The notes beneath the pieces were generated by a model, which was not told the DNA's origin, did no database searches, and saw only the letters and a program-made list of their open reading frames with translations. From Bifidobacterium simiarum (lineage in GTDB: Bacteria > Actinomycetota > Actinomycetes > Actinomycetales > Bifidobacteriaceae), in the NCBI RefSeq assembly GCF_002802905.1, contig NZ_PEBK01000008.1, positions 1-64,000 on the forward strand: a stretch of 64,000 nucleotides of DNA, read 5' to 3'. Made by a program: the position numbers and the translations under genes. Every line of letters begins with the position of its first letter. The first letter of the stretch is position 1. This document shows, piece by piece, positions 19,780-26,981 of this stretch.

Positions 19780-20586
19780 TTGGCATCGAAACGCATTCCC
19801 ATCGTCGCTGGCAACTGGAAGATGAACTTCGATCATCTGGAGGCCACGTATTTCGTGCAGAAGCTGGCGTGGACGCTACGCGACGCGCATTTCGGCTTCC
19901 GTCGTTGCGAGGTGACGCTGATGCCGCCGTTCACGTCGATCCGCAGCGTGCAGGTGCTCATCGAGGCCGACCGTCTGAAGATCACCTACGGCGCACAGGC
20001 CGTTTCGGTCACCAATCAGGGCGCGTTCACCGGCGACGTCTCCGCGGACATGCTGGCCCGACTGGGCTGTACGTATGTGCTGGTCGGTCATTCCGAACGG
20101 CGCAAGTACCATCCCGAGGATGACGCGAACATCGTCGATCAGGTGCGGGCGGTGCTCGCCGCGGGCATGAAGCCGATCCTGTGCGTGGGGGAGAGCTTCG
20201 AGGAACGCCGGCAGGGCATCGAACTGGAATACGCCGTCGGACAGGTGCAGGACGTGATCCGCGACCTCAACGACAAGGAGGCCGCGCAGATGGTGATCGC
20301 CTACGAGCCGGTGTGGGCCATCGGCACGGGCATGGTGGCCACCCCGCAGTCGGCGCAGGAGGCGGCCGCCGCGATCCGCGCCCATCTCGGCGAGGTGTAT
20401 GGCGACGACGTGGCGCAGCAGGTGCGCATCCTGTACGGTGGATCGGTCAACGCATCCAACGCCACGCAGCTCATGCAGGAGGGACGGGACATCGACGGAT
20501 TCCTGGTGGGCGGCGCCTCGCTGGACGCCGACGAGTTCGCGTCGATCGCTCGCCTCACCGACAAGGCCGCATCGGCCCGCCGGTAG
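19780..20586 (+). CDS. tpiA: Triose-phosphate isomerase
   Basis: Interconverts glyceraldehyde-3-phosphate and dihydroxyacetone phosphate. The 268-residue TIM-barrel protein shows PIVAGNWKMN with the active-site Lys, YVLVGHSERR with the electrophilic His, and AYEPVWAIGTG with the catalytic Glu on flexible loop 6. The phosphate-binding YGGSVNASN and GFLVGGASLD also fit. The start is taken as TTG at 19780 (LASKRIPIV), because GTGAAAGGA lies at proper spacing and bifidobacterial homologs begin there; an ATG at 19753 would add nine unconserved residues. It sits between pgk and secG as in many actinobacteria. Confidence 0.95.
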   Translation: MASKRIPIVAGNWKMNFDHLEATYFVQKLAWTLRDAHFGFRRCEVTLMPPFTSIRSVQVLIEADRLKITYGAQAVSVTNQGAFTGDVSADMLARLGCTYVLVGHSERRKYHPEDDANIVDQVRAVLAAGMKPILCVGESFEERRQGIELEYAVGQVQDVIRDLNDKEAAQMVIAYEPVWAIGTGMVATPQSAQEAAAAIRAHLGEVYGDDVAQQVRILYGGSVNASNATQLMQEGRDIDGFLVGGASLDADEFASIARLTDKAASARR

Positions 20587-20667
20587 GGGATCCGGCGGAA
20601 GGCGGAGCGAAACTGATTTTCCGGGCTATGAGGTACCCTTATCAAGGTCGAATTTCGGAGGTAACAA

Positions 20668-20916
20668 GTGACAATCGTCAAGATCATTCTTGAAATCATC
20701 GTGGTGATCGCCAGCGTGCTGCTCACGCTGCTCATCCTGATGCACAAGGGCAAGGGTGGCGGTCTTTCCGACATGTTTGGCGGCGGTCTCACGGCGAATG
20801 CCGGCACCTCCGGTGTGGCGGAAAAGAACCTGAACCGTCTGACGGTGATCGTGGCGCTGATCTGGGTGGCCATCATCATCGTTCTCGGTCTGATGACCAA
20901 GTACGGCATCGGCTGA
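20668..20916 (+). CDS. secG: Preprotein translocase subunit SecG
   Basis: An 82-residue membrane subunit of the SecYEG export channel. It has two hydrophobic helices (residues about 4-25 and 58-78) joined by a glycine-rich loop, KGKGGGLSDMFGGG, that is diagnostic of SecG. The start is GTG at 20668 after TTCGGAGG. A strong terminator follows (20948-20980). Confidence 0.95.
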   Translation: MTIVKIILEIIVVIASVLLTLLILMHKGKGGGLSDMFGGGLTANAGTSGVAEKNLNRLTVIVALIWVAIIIVLGLMTKYGIG

Positions 20917-20947
20917 TCGCCGACGACCGACAACCATGAACTTGCGG

Positions 20948-20980
20948 AAACCCGCGGACGCTTGATGCCCGCGGGTTTTT
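20948..20980 (+). terminator. Rho-independent terminator after secG
   Basis: aaacccgcg (20948-20956) pairs with cgcgggttt (20970-20978) and a T run ends at 20980. Confidence 0.88.
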
Positions 20981-21029
20981 CTTCTATCTCAGCCATCTCG
21001 AACATCGGAATCGGAAGTCGAAACACCAC

Positions 21030-21896
21030 ATGAACCAGATGATGCGCAATGACCGGAACGACCTCGATCTCGTGGTCGTCGATCTCGACGGTACCCTGCT
21101 GCACGACGGCGCCACCTTCGAGCAGCGTTTTCTGACGCAATATGCCGTCGACGCCGCGAACCGACTGCACGACGCCGGCATCCGATTCGCGGTTTCCACG
21201 GCCCGGCCGGTCAGCACCGCGAAACCGCTGGTCGACCGACTGCCCGTGGACGCCTGCGTCTACCTCAACGGTGCGCTCATCGATTTCGATCCCGGCAGCT
21301 CCGACTATGATCTGCTGACCAGCGGGAGAATCCCCGAGGACGGTCACCTGCTCAAGGTCGGGTTCTCCTCGGCTCGGGCCTGCGAGGTCTGCCGGTTCCT
21401 GCTGGAGGAGTTTCCCGGCATTCGACTCGGCATCGTCATGAACGATGTCCGATACACCAACTTCGACGTCACTGAATTCTGGAAGACCCAGACCTGGCGG
21501 ATGACCAACTTCCGGGACGTACCGGACGGCGTCGCCGACAAGATCATCATCTTCCCGCAGCCGGAACAATGCCATCGACTGAGGGAGCTGATTCCGCCGG
21601 ACTTCGACATCAGCATCAGCGAAGGCGTGATGTGGATGCTGATGAACCCGCTCGCCAACAAGGAGCATTCGCTGCGACTGCTGGCCGAGCGGATGGACGT
21701 ACCGTTGAACCATACGGCCGCGTTCGGCGACGATCTCATCGACATCGCCATGCTGAAGGCCGCCGGTAGGGGAGTGGCGGTCGCCAACGCCAATCCCCAA
21801 GTATTGAACATCGCCGATGAAACCTGCCCCTCGAATAACGACGACGGCGTCGCCCGGTGGTTCAACGCATATCTCAACGTTTCGTTGAACCGATAG
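21030..21896 (+). CDS. Cof-type HAD phosphatase (subclass IIB)
   Basis: A cytosolic haloacid-dehalogenase-type hydrolase of 288 residues, probably a sugar-phosphate or nucleotide phosphatase; the substrate cannot be predicted. Motif I is VVVDLDGTLL (nucleophile and acid/base aspartates near residues 18-20) and motif II is VSTARP. A C2-type cap domain fills the middle. The conserved lysine is in NKEHSL and motif IV is AAFGDDLIDIAML, with an Ile-Asp where Cof proteins usually have Asn-Asp. The first ATG is used, but ATGs at codons 4 and 5 are equally possible because no strong ribosome site is seen. It is transcribed alone, after the secG terminator. Confidence 0.82.
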   Translation: MNQMMRNDRNDLDLVVVDLDGTLLHDGATFEQRFLTQYAVDAANRLHDAGIRFAVSTARPVSTAKPLVDRLPVDACVYLNGALIDFDPGSSDYDLLTSGRIPEDGHLLKVGFSSARACEVCRFLLEEFPGIRLGIVMNDVRYTNFDVTEFWKTQTWRMTNFRDVPDGVADKIIIFPQPEQCHRLRELIPPDFDISISEGVMWMLMNPLANKEHSLRLLAERMDVPLNHTAAFGDDLIDIAMLKAAGRGVAVANANPQVLNIADETCPSNNDDGVARWFNAYLNVSLNR

Positions 21897-22243
21897 TCGG
21901 GGGCGTGAGTGTGTTCAAGGTCGTCATCGAAGATGCTGCCGATAGGTGATACCGGCGTCGGGTGTTCCCCTGACCGTTGAACTGACACTGAGTTGACTCC
22001 GGACTGATCGGGGGAGAGTCAGGAAGCTGCCTGCCTTCGGATGCGAATCTTCACTCGAGTGGCTTGGCGCATCCCGAATATTTGTAAGCTATCTTTTCTT
22101 GAGTTTTCATAAAACTAGCAAAAGTTGCTCGAGAAAAGCGGTGGGGATTCGTGCCGTTTTTTCATCGGAAACACGACGTCTATATATAAAAAGTTCAATA
22201 TGTTGCGAAGGGGTGCTGGTAAGGGGGTATAAGAATGCGTCTT

Positions 22244-22316
22244 GAAATTGAACTTCAGGATTGTCGTTTCGTGTCATCGTGCTATGATCTGATCCAGATC
22301 CAAGGAAATTGAACTT
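22244..22316. repeat. Repeated 12-mer flanking the aminotransferase promoter
   Basis: gaaattgaactt occurs at 22244-22255 and 22305-22316, exactly 61 bases apart. One copy lies before and one after the predicted promoter at 22261-22288. Such paired sites suit a repressor that loops or blocks; the XRE domain encoded downstream is a candidate ligand (inference). Confidence 0.55.
22261..22288 (+). promoter_or_regulatory. Predicted sigma-70-type promoter of the XRE-aminotransferase
   Basis: TTGTCG and TATGAT are separated by 16 bases, with the gene start 46 bases after the -10 box. Confidence 0.5.
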
Positions 22317-22334
22317 AGGAATCGGGGCATATCG

Positions 22335-23948
22335 ATGAGCACCGCAACCTTCGCGTCGCGATTGAACCAAGCCATGGCCCTCCGCCATATGAAACAGGTC
22401 GACTTCATTCACGCGGCGTCAACCCGTGGCGTAAAGCTCGGCAAAAGCCACATCAGTCAGTACGTCAGCGGCAAGACCACGCCGCGTCCCGACATCATGC
22501 GGTTCCTCGCCGCTACGCTGAATGTCAGCGAGGATTGGCTTGCCGCCGGAAACGGTCCTATGGAGCGGGGGTCCTCCTCCGGGTCGCAGCCCGATTCGCG
22601 GCGATCCCTCGATCTGACCGCCGACGCGTCCCCGGCATCTTCATCGTCATCCTCCCCGTCATCGTCCGCCTCATCCTCACCGATGCCTGATTCATCCTCC
22701 CCAACACCCGCCTCATCCCCGAAAGGACATCCCATGCGCCGTTTCACCAAATCCACCAAGCTCGACAACGTGCTCTACGACGTGCGAGGCCCCGTGGTCG
22801 ACGAGGCGGCCCGCATGGAGGCCACCGGCACCCATGTACTCAAATTGAACATCGGCAACCCGGCGCCGTTCGGCTTCCGCACCCCGGACGAGGTCATCTA
22901 CGACATGGCCCACCAGCTGCCCGAATGCGAAGGCTACTCCGCATCCAAGGGTTTGTTCTCCGCACGCAAGGCCATCATGCAGTACGCGCAGCTGAAGAAC
23001 CTGCCGAACGTCTCCATCGACGACATCTATACCGGCAACGGCGTGAGCGAGCTGATCAACCTGTCGATGTCCGCCCTGCTCGACAACGGCGACGAAGTGC
23101 TCATCCCCAGCCCCGACTACCCACTGTGGACCGCCTGCGTGAATCTGGCCGGCGGCACCGCCGTGCACTACCTGTGCGATGAGCAGTCCGAATGGTATCC
23201 GGACATCGACGACATGCGGTCCAAGATCACCGACAAGACCAAGGCGATCGTGGTCATCAACCCGAACAACCCCACGGGCGCGCTCTACCCGAAGGAGGTG
23301 CTCCAGCAGATCGTCGACCTCGCCCGCGAGCACCAGCTCATGATCTTCTCCGACGAGATCTACGACCGTCTGGTCATGGACGGCCTGCAGCATGTCTCCA
23401 TCGCCTCGCTGGCGCCCGACCTGTTCTGCGTGACGTTCTCCGGCCTGTCCAAGTCGCATATGATCGCCGGATACCGCGTGGGTTGGATGGTGCTCAGCGG
23501 CAACAAGAACGTGGCCAGGGACTACATCGAGGGCCTCAACATGCTCACCAACATGCGCATCTGCTCGAACGTGCCGGCTCAGTCCATCGTACAGACCGCG
23601 CTCGGCGGCCATCAGAGCGTCAACGACTACATCGTGCCCGGCGGCCGCATCTACGAACAGCGCGACTACATCTACAACGCGTTGAACTCCATTCCCGGCG
23701 TGACCGCGGTCAAGCCGAAGGCCGCGTTCTACATCTTCCCCAAGCTCGACGTGAAGAAGTTCAACATCTCCGACGACGAGCAGTTCGCCCTCGACCTGCT
23801 GCACGACGAACGCATCCTCATCACGCGCGGCGGCGGGTTCAACTGGCATGAACCTGATCACTTCCGCATCGTGTACCTGCCGCGCATCGAGGTCCTCAAG
23901 GACGCCACCGCCAAGCTCACCGACTTCCTCAGCTACTACCGGCAGTAG
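22335..23948 (+). CDS. XRE domain fused to a class I/II aminotransferase (AlaA-like)
   Basis: A 537-residue chain in three parts. Residues 1-75 are an XRE helix-turn-helix (LNQAMALRHMKQVDFIHAAS, recognition helix near GKSHISQYVSGKTTPRPDIM). Residues about 78-130 are a Ser/Pro-rich linker. The rest is a PLP-dependent alanine/aspartate-type aminotransferase with NPNNPTG, SDEIYDRLV and the PLP-lysine motif SGLSKSHMIAGYRVGW. At the linker end AAAGGA (22722-22727) stands 6 bases before an in-frame ATG (22734, MRRFTKST), so a free aminotransferase of 404 residues may also be made. The family interconverts pyruvate/alanine and 2-oxoglutarate/glutamate. The fusion suggests a metabolic enzyme that is also a regulator. 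Confidence 0.88.
   Translation: MSTATFASRLNQAMALRHMKQVDFIHAASTRGVKLGKSHISQYVSGKTTPRPDIMRFLAATLNVSEDWLAAGNGPMERGSSSGSQPDSRRSLDLTADASPASSSSSSPSSSASSSPMPDSSSPTPASSPKGHPMRRFTKSTKLDNVLYDVRGPVVDEAARMEATGTHVLKLNIGNPAPFGFRTPDEVIYDMAHQLPECEGYSASKGLFSARKAIMQYAQLKNLPNVSIDDIYTGNGVSELINLSMSALLDNGDEVLIPSPDYPLWTACVNLAGGTAVHYLCDEQSEWYPDIDDMRSKITDKTKAIVVINPNNPTGALYPKEVLQQIVDLAREHQLMIFSDEIYDRLVMDGLQHVSIASLAPDLFCVTFSGLSKSHMIAGYRVGWMVLSGNKNVARDYIEGLNMLTNMRICSNVPAQSIVQTALGGHQSVNDYIVPGGRIYEQRDYIYNALNSIPGVTAVKPKAAFYIFPKLDVKKFNISDDEQFALDLLHDERILITRGGGFNWHEPDHFRIVYLPRIEVLKDATAKLTDFLSYYRQ
23895..23947 (+). repeat. Left copy of 53-bp duplicated aminotransferase 3' end
   Basis: This stretch encodes the last residues of the aminotransferase (LKDATAKLTDFLSYYRQ). 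It matches 24788-24840 at 50 of 53 positions. The two copies bracket the RelB-like/PIN module. Confidence 0.85.
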
Positions 23949-24021
23949 TAACGATGCTTGTGTCATGCACACAATAGGCATATAAAATGTGTATGGCATA
24001 AGCATCAATGGAAGGAATATC

Positions 24022-24333
24022 ATGGCGGGAACCAAGGAACGTACCACACTCACGATCGACGCCAAGACGAAGGAAGAGGCAGCAGCCATTCTTGACGAGC
24101 TTGGCATGAGTCTGAGCACGTTTGTGGACGTGAGCCTCAAGCAGTTGGTGCGGAATCAGGGCATGCCATTTCGTCCGACGTTGGATGTCCGGACGCCTCG
24201 GCGGTTGAACCAGGAGGAAGCGCTGCGCGAAATGGCTCGTCTGGACGCGCTCACGCCTGCCGACGTACAGGCCGGTCTGGCATCGATTACCCCGGATGAT
24301 GAACGACGGCTGTTGGAGGAGCGCGATGTTTAA
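24022..24333 (+). CDS. RelB/DinJ-like antitoxin of a PIN module
   Basis: A 103-residue protein with an N-terminal ribbon-helix-helix pattern (RTTLTIDAKTKEEAAAILDE, then LGMSLSTFVDVSLKQLV and the GMPF tail), which is the RelB/DinJ signature. An acidic C-terminus (TPDDERRLLEERDV) would bind the toxin. The ATG at 24022 follows GAAGGA; a longer frame from 23989 lacks support. It overlaps the PIN-domain gene by 8 bases. RelB-type antitoxins usually pair with RelE/YafQ toxins, so pairing with a PIN ribonuclease is unusual. Confidence 0.8.
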   Translation: MAGTKERTTLTIDAKTKEEAAAILDELGMSLSTFVDVSLKQLVRNQGMPFRPTLDVRTPRRLNQEEALREMARLDALTPADVQAGLASITPDDERRLLEERDV

Positions 24334-24766
24334 GCTGTTCTTGGATACCAACGTGCTTTTGGATGCAGTCGGCCTACAACGCGAGGGGCATGCCTCGGCA
24401 AGGAGACTGCTGCTCGTTGACCCGCGCAAGGCGACTCTCGGCATCAGTGCCGGTAGTCTTAAGGATTTCTATTTCATTGCAGGAAGAGCAAAAGCCGGAA
24501 TAGGACAGTGCGGTGGACTGGATGATGCTGAGCGACGTCGATGGATCGGTGTCTTCATGGATCTCGCTTCAGTACTTCCCGACGACGAGCATACGGCGAG
24601 TGCCGCTCTCGAATCCAACGAACCCGACTATGAAGATGGGACCAAGCGCGCCGCCGCTGAAATATGGGAAGCGGATTGGATCATCACCCGTGATTCCAGC
24701 CGTCACGCTTTCGAAAGATCAATGATTCCCACCACCACTGCAGCACGGATTATCCAACGTCTATAG
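24326..24766 (+). CDS. PIN-domain ribonuclease toxin
   Basis: A 146-residue VapC-like protein. It starts MFKLFLDTNVLLDA with the first metal-binding Asp, has a central acidic segment (ESNEPDYEDG) and ends with ADWIITRDSSRHAFER, which carries the last conserved Asp. PIN toxins cleave RNA, often tRNA or rRNA, with Mg2+ or Mn2+. It starts inside the antitoxin gene (24326) with GGAGG 6-9 bases upstream, so translation is coupled. The module lies between two copies of the aminotransferase 3' end, which suggests it arrived by insertion at that site. Confidence 0.83.
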   Translation: MFKLFLDTNVLLDAVGLQREGHASARRLLLVDPRKATLGISAGSLKDFYFIAGRAKAGIGQCGGLDDAERRRWIGVFMDLASVLPDDEHTASAALESNEPDYEDGTKRAAAEIWEADWIITRDSSRHAFERSMIPTTTAARIIQRL

Positions 24767-24787
24767 CAACGACTTATGGATTGGGTG

Positions 24788-24840
24788 CTCAAGGACGCCA
24801 ATGCCAAGCTCACAGACTTCCTCAGCTACTACCGGCAGTA
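24788..24840 (+). repeat. Right copy of 53-bp duplicated aminotransferase 3' end
   Basis: It differs from 23895-23947 at three positions and ends with the same ggcagta before a TAA stop. It is not part of a gene here. The interval from the end of the left copy to the end of the right copy is 893 bases and contains only the toxin-antitoxin module, the pattern left by site-specific insertion at a gene end. The following bases to 25014 hold no recognisable gene. Confidence 0.85.
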
Positions 24841-25014
24841 AGCTCTGATCATCCTCATCACATGGCGGTAGGGAAAGATATCGGCGTACCGTAAAATCGC
24901 AGCACTCTGATAGTGAAATCAGCGGGTAAGTTCGTGCTCCATGTCACCCATAGTGGAACAATGCACCTTCAGCTTTCGGCCTCGACAGAAGGGTTAGGCC
25001 ATGTCGTGTCAAAA

Positions 25015-25305
25015 TTACCGATATACAGCTTCCAATAAGTGCATATGCGTCAAAGTAGAATCTGATGGTATTTGGTCACCTTGTACACAAGGAGAACATT
25101 CGGCTTCACATGACATTCCATATACCTGCTAAGTTTCACGCGGGAATGAGTCAACAAATGAGGGTCGAACCATTCGGGAACAATCCCATCAACTAGTAAA
25201 TACTCATAAACCACGTCGAAAACAGATTCAGCATGGGGGGGGGTAACTCCGCCAACCGCTCAAGTCAGCGTCATAATCAGGGAAAACGGCATAACTAATC
25301 GCCAT
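25015..25305 (-). pseudogene. Decayed YafQ/RelE-type toxin gene
   Basis: On the minus strand an ATG at 25305, inside the end of the preceding gene (11-base overlap), opens MAISYAVFPDYDADLSGWRS. This frame breaks at a run of nine C (25235-25243). Dropping one C continues it as HAESVFDVVYEYLLVDG, then FDPHLLTHSR and YMECHVKPNVLLVYKVTKYH, the landmarks of YafQ toxins. A second frameshift near 25050 is needed to reach THMHLLEAVYR and the stop at 25015, where the catalytic C-terminal histidine would be. The toxin is therefore inactive as sequenced. It is co-directional with the antitoxin and mini-XRE genes upstream. Confidence 0.65.
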
Positions 25306-25561
25306 TCTTTACCCCGTCGATTATGCTCCGCATGTGAGCAGCAACCGCTTCACGGCTGTGAAAAACCATGACGGCATCAGGTAAATCATCGTCCTTACTT
25401 GCGTTCTCAGCGGATAGGTCACGAAGCCGTGCGCTTACTATGCGCTTGGCGCGACGTTCCTTTGCAAGCGTTGCCATACGTATCGCCTCACTTTCGCTTG
25501 TGATTTCAAGCATACCCACAACAGGTACGCCAACATAAAGAAAATCCAAGGGCGCAAGCAC
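25295..25561 (-). CDS. Probable antitoxin upstream of the decayed toxin
   Basis: An 88-residue protein of no clearly recognised family. It has a helical, charged middle (MATLAKERRAKRIVSARLRD) and ends HMRSIIDGVKNGD. The antitoxin role is inferred from position: it begins (GTG at 25561) two bases behind the mini-XRE gene and overlaps by 11 bases the start of a YafQ-type toxin remnant. An internal ATG 16 codons in (MLEITSESEA) is an alternative start. If the toxin is dead, this gene is a possible orphan antitoxin. Confidence 0.6.
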   Translation of the reverse strand: MLAPLDFLYVGVPVVGMLEITSESEAIRMATLAKERRAKRIVSARLRDLSAENASKDDDLPDAVMVFHSREAVAAHMRSIIDGVKNGD

Positions 25562-25563
25562 AC

Positions 25564-25788
25564 TTATTCAGTATCTTTTTCTTTCGACGGCTTAACGTCG
25601 TCTAACAGCTTGCGCGGATTGGACACCCGCAAAGCGTCACAAATCTTAAGCGCGGTCCCAAGTGTCATATTGCTAACGTCGATTATCCCGTTCTCATAGT
25701 TGGCGATATTGCCGCGGCTCGAACCGGATTTGTCGGCTAGCTGTTGCTGTGTTAATCCGCGCTTCAAGCGCAATTCCCTAAGACTCAT
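25564..25788 (-). CDS. Mini-XRE helix-turn-helix protein, copy 3
   Basis: A 74-residue HTH-only protein homologous to the genes at 7606 and 8554: the same MSLRELRLKRGLTQQQLADK start, recognition segment SSRGNIANYENG and closing helix NMTLGTALKICDALRV. The start at 25788 is fixed by this homology and by the shared leader AAAGGTAGGTTG (minus strand, 25793-25804); the upstream extension of the frame is not conserved. It leads a three-gene cassette with an antitoxin-like gene and a decayed toxin, mirroring the order at 7.6-8.5 kb. Confidence 0.8.
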   Translation of the reverse strand: MSLRELRLKRGLTQQQLADKSGSSRGNIANYENGIIDVSNMTLGTALKICDALRVSNPRKLLDDVKPSKEKDTE

Positions 25789-25940
25789 ATTGCAACCTAC
25801 CTTTACTAGCGCTCCGATAGGTCCGATTGTACATATCGAGAGGGCCGGAGCCCGAACGGGTCCCGGCAAAACATAGGGGCTAGCGTACATGCACGGACCA
25901 CACGACGGACCAATCAACTCACAATGTCAGCACACCAGCG

Positions 25941-26018
25941 CTATTCAAAGTGAGAAAATAGACACGCCGAATACCTTCCGCGCAATTCACCAGTTTCCCC
26001 TACACCATATACAATCAT
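25941..26018 (-). CDS. Possible 25-codon ORF or gene-start remnant
   Basis: An ATG at 26018 follows GAGAGGATACAACC, a plausible ribosome site. It is also centred in a perfect inverted repeat, atacaa/ttgtat (26009-26014 and 26021-26026). It encodes only MIVYGVGETGELRGR plus ten more residues before the stop. No family is recognised; it may be the start of a truncated gene or a leader peptide. Confidence 0.25.
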   Translation of the reverse strand: MIVYGVGETGELRGRYSACLFSHFE

Positions 26019-26070
26019 GGTTGTATCCTCTCGATATAGATACATCCGAGGGACGTTCCCCCGAATGCCC

Positions 26071-26118
26071 CTCACGAACGCCACGGGTACGGCTATACCC
26101 GTGGCGTTTTTTCGTGAG
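26071..26118 (+). terminator. Strong rho-independent terminator without an upstream gene
   Basis: aacgccacgggta (26077-26089) pairs perfectly with tacccgtggcgtt (26096-26108), followed by a run of T. The outer ctcacgaa and ttcgtgag (26071-26078 and 26111-26118) also pair. No plus-strand gene precedes it, so the transcript it ends is unidentified. Confidence 0.75.
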
Positions 26119-26310
26119 AAGATGAAACACACGCGACTGATGAACCCGCGTGTGAAGTCTCAAACTCAGTGACTCTAGACAATTCCATGCCGAAAATAGA
26201 GTCTCATTAGCGACTCGGCACGGTACGTACCAGTGGGACCGGGGGCATAGGCCAAATTGTGTGCCCGGTGGTTTATCCGTGTGACATACGCCCCGCCGAA
26301 CGAAATTCGC

Positions 26311-26449
26311 TTGGCCGTCCCGATCACGGCTCTGATACTTGGCCGACCCGTTCATCATTCGTTGGCCGAACCGATCACGAAGTCCCTTACTTGGCCCAGT
26401 CGTTCACGAACAGGCTGAAATGGGGGTCCTAGTGAACGGATTGGCCAAG
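26311..26449. repeat. Cluster of TTGGCC repeats ending in a long inverted repeat
   Basis: TTGGCC-containing units (roughly ttggccgaccc followed by gttcatc or gatcacg) begin at 26311, 26339, 26362 and 26391. The last unit pairs with a downstream copy: cttggcc and cgttcac (26390-26396, 26401-26407) face gtgaacg and ggccaag (26432-26438, 26443-26449). The spacing (23-29 bases) and lack of coding sense suggest a binding-site array or element end. Confidence 0.55.
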
Positions 26450-26486
26450 CTTGGTGAAAACAGGGGAAAACATGGGAATGCCGAAC

Positions 26487-26981
26487 TCAGAACGTCAGAC
26501 GCATCTGATGCCAGACGACGTCGCCGTGCGTCGAATCGGAGATCCCCTCGTCCACGTAGCCGAATCGCGCGTAGAATCCGACGAGCCTGTCCTTACAGGT
26601 GAGCACCAGTCCCTTGCGACCAGCGGCGCGGACGTCGTCGATGACGTGCCGCATCAGCAGGCTCGCATAACCGTGATGCTGGAACTCGGGAGCGGTGTCC
26701 ACGCCGAAGATCATCTGCCAGTCGCCATGCGGATCATGCTGCGAGGCGTCGTCATACATGTCATCCGTCAGATCAGGCTGGTCGGTGGCGAACCCGTTGA
26801 TGAAGGAGACGATCTCGGCATCCGGCCGATCCTCCGTGCACAGCAGCCAGAAGCATTCCGGGTAGGAGGCGACGCGCGAACGGATCGCCTCGGGGCTCGC
26901 CGCCTCGGCCGCGGGGAAGCACCGTCCTTCGATGGCTGCCAGCGTCCCGGCGTCCTCCATGGTTGCGTGCCTGATGATCAT
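26487..26981 (-). CDS. GNAT-family N-acetyltransferase
   Basis: An acetyl-CoA-dependent acetyltransferase of 164 residues. It has the GNAT fold pattern: an N-terminal strand-helix (IIRHATMEDAGTLAAIEGRC), the acetyl-CoA pyrophosphate-binding segment FQHHGYASLLMRHVIDDVRA and the late strand GFYARFGYVDEG. It resembles arylalkylamine/spermidine-type small-molecule acetyltransferases, but the substrate is unknown. The ATG at 26981 overlaps the stop of the upstream amino-acid carrier (ATGA) and has AGGAGG 7 bases away, so it is co-expressed with brnQ and may act on an amine or amino acid. Confidence 0.85.
   Translation of the reverse strand: MIIRHATMEDAGTLAAIEGRCFPAAEAASPEAIRSRVASYPECFWLLCTEDRPDAEIVSFINGFATDQPDLTDDMYDDASQHDPHGDWQMIFGVDTAPEFQHHGYASLLMRHVIDDVRAAGRKGLVLTCKDRLVGFYARFGYVDEGISDSTHGDVVWHQMRLTF

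Larger units (their letters stand above)
21897..22334. other. AT-rich non-coding stretch upstream of the XRE-aminotransferase
   Basis: These 438 bases contain no credible gene. The first part may end the HAD transcript; an imperfect hairpin at about 22133-22162 (gaaaagcgg with ccgttttttc) is the best terminator candidate. The last 90 bases carry a promoter and a repeated 12-mer, listed separately. The central part is noticeably richer in A and T than its neighbours. Confidence 0.5.
25789..26486. other. Non-coding or degenerate accessory tract
   Basis: About 700 bases without a convincing gene. It holds the leader of the third mini-XRE gene, a possible 25-codon remnant (25941-26018), a strong plus-strand terminator with no gene before it (26071-26118) and a cluster of TTGGCC-type repeats (26311-26449). 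It may be the scar of a lost element or contain an untranslated RNA. Confidence 0.5.

Noticed and set aside
25889-26125. 78-codon plus-strand ORF
   Set aside because: It runs through the terminator stem and has no homology-like features or ribosome site.
26311-26449. CRISPR array
   Set aside because: The units are too imperfect and the spacing (23-29 bases including repeat) leaves no regular spacers; no cas gene is present.
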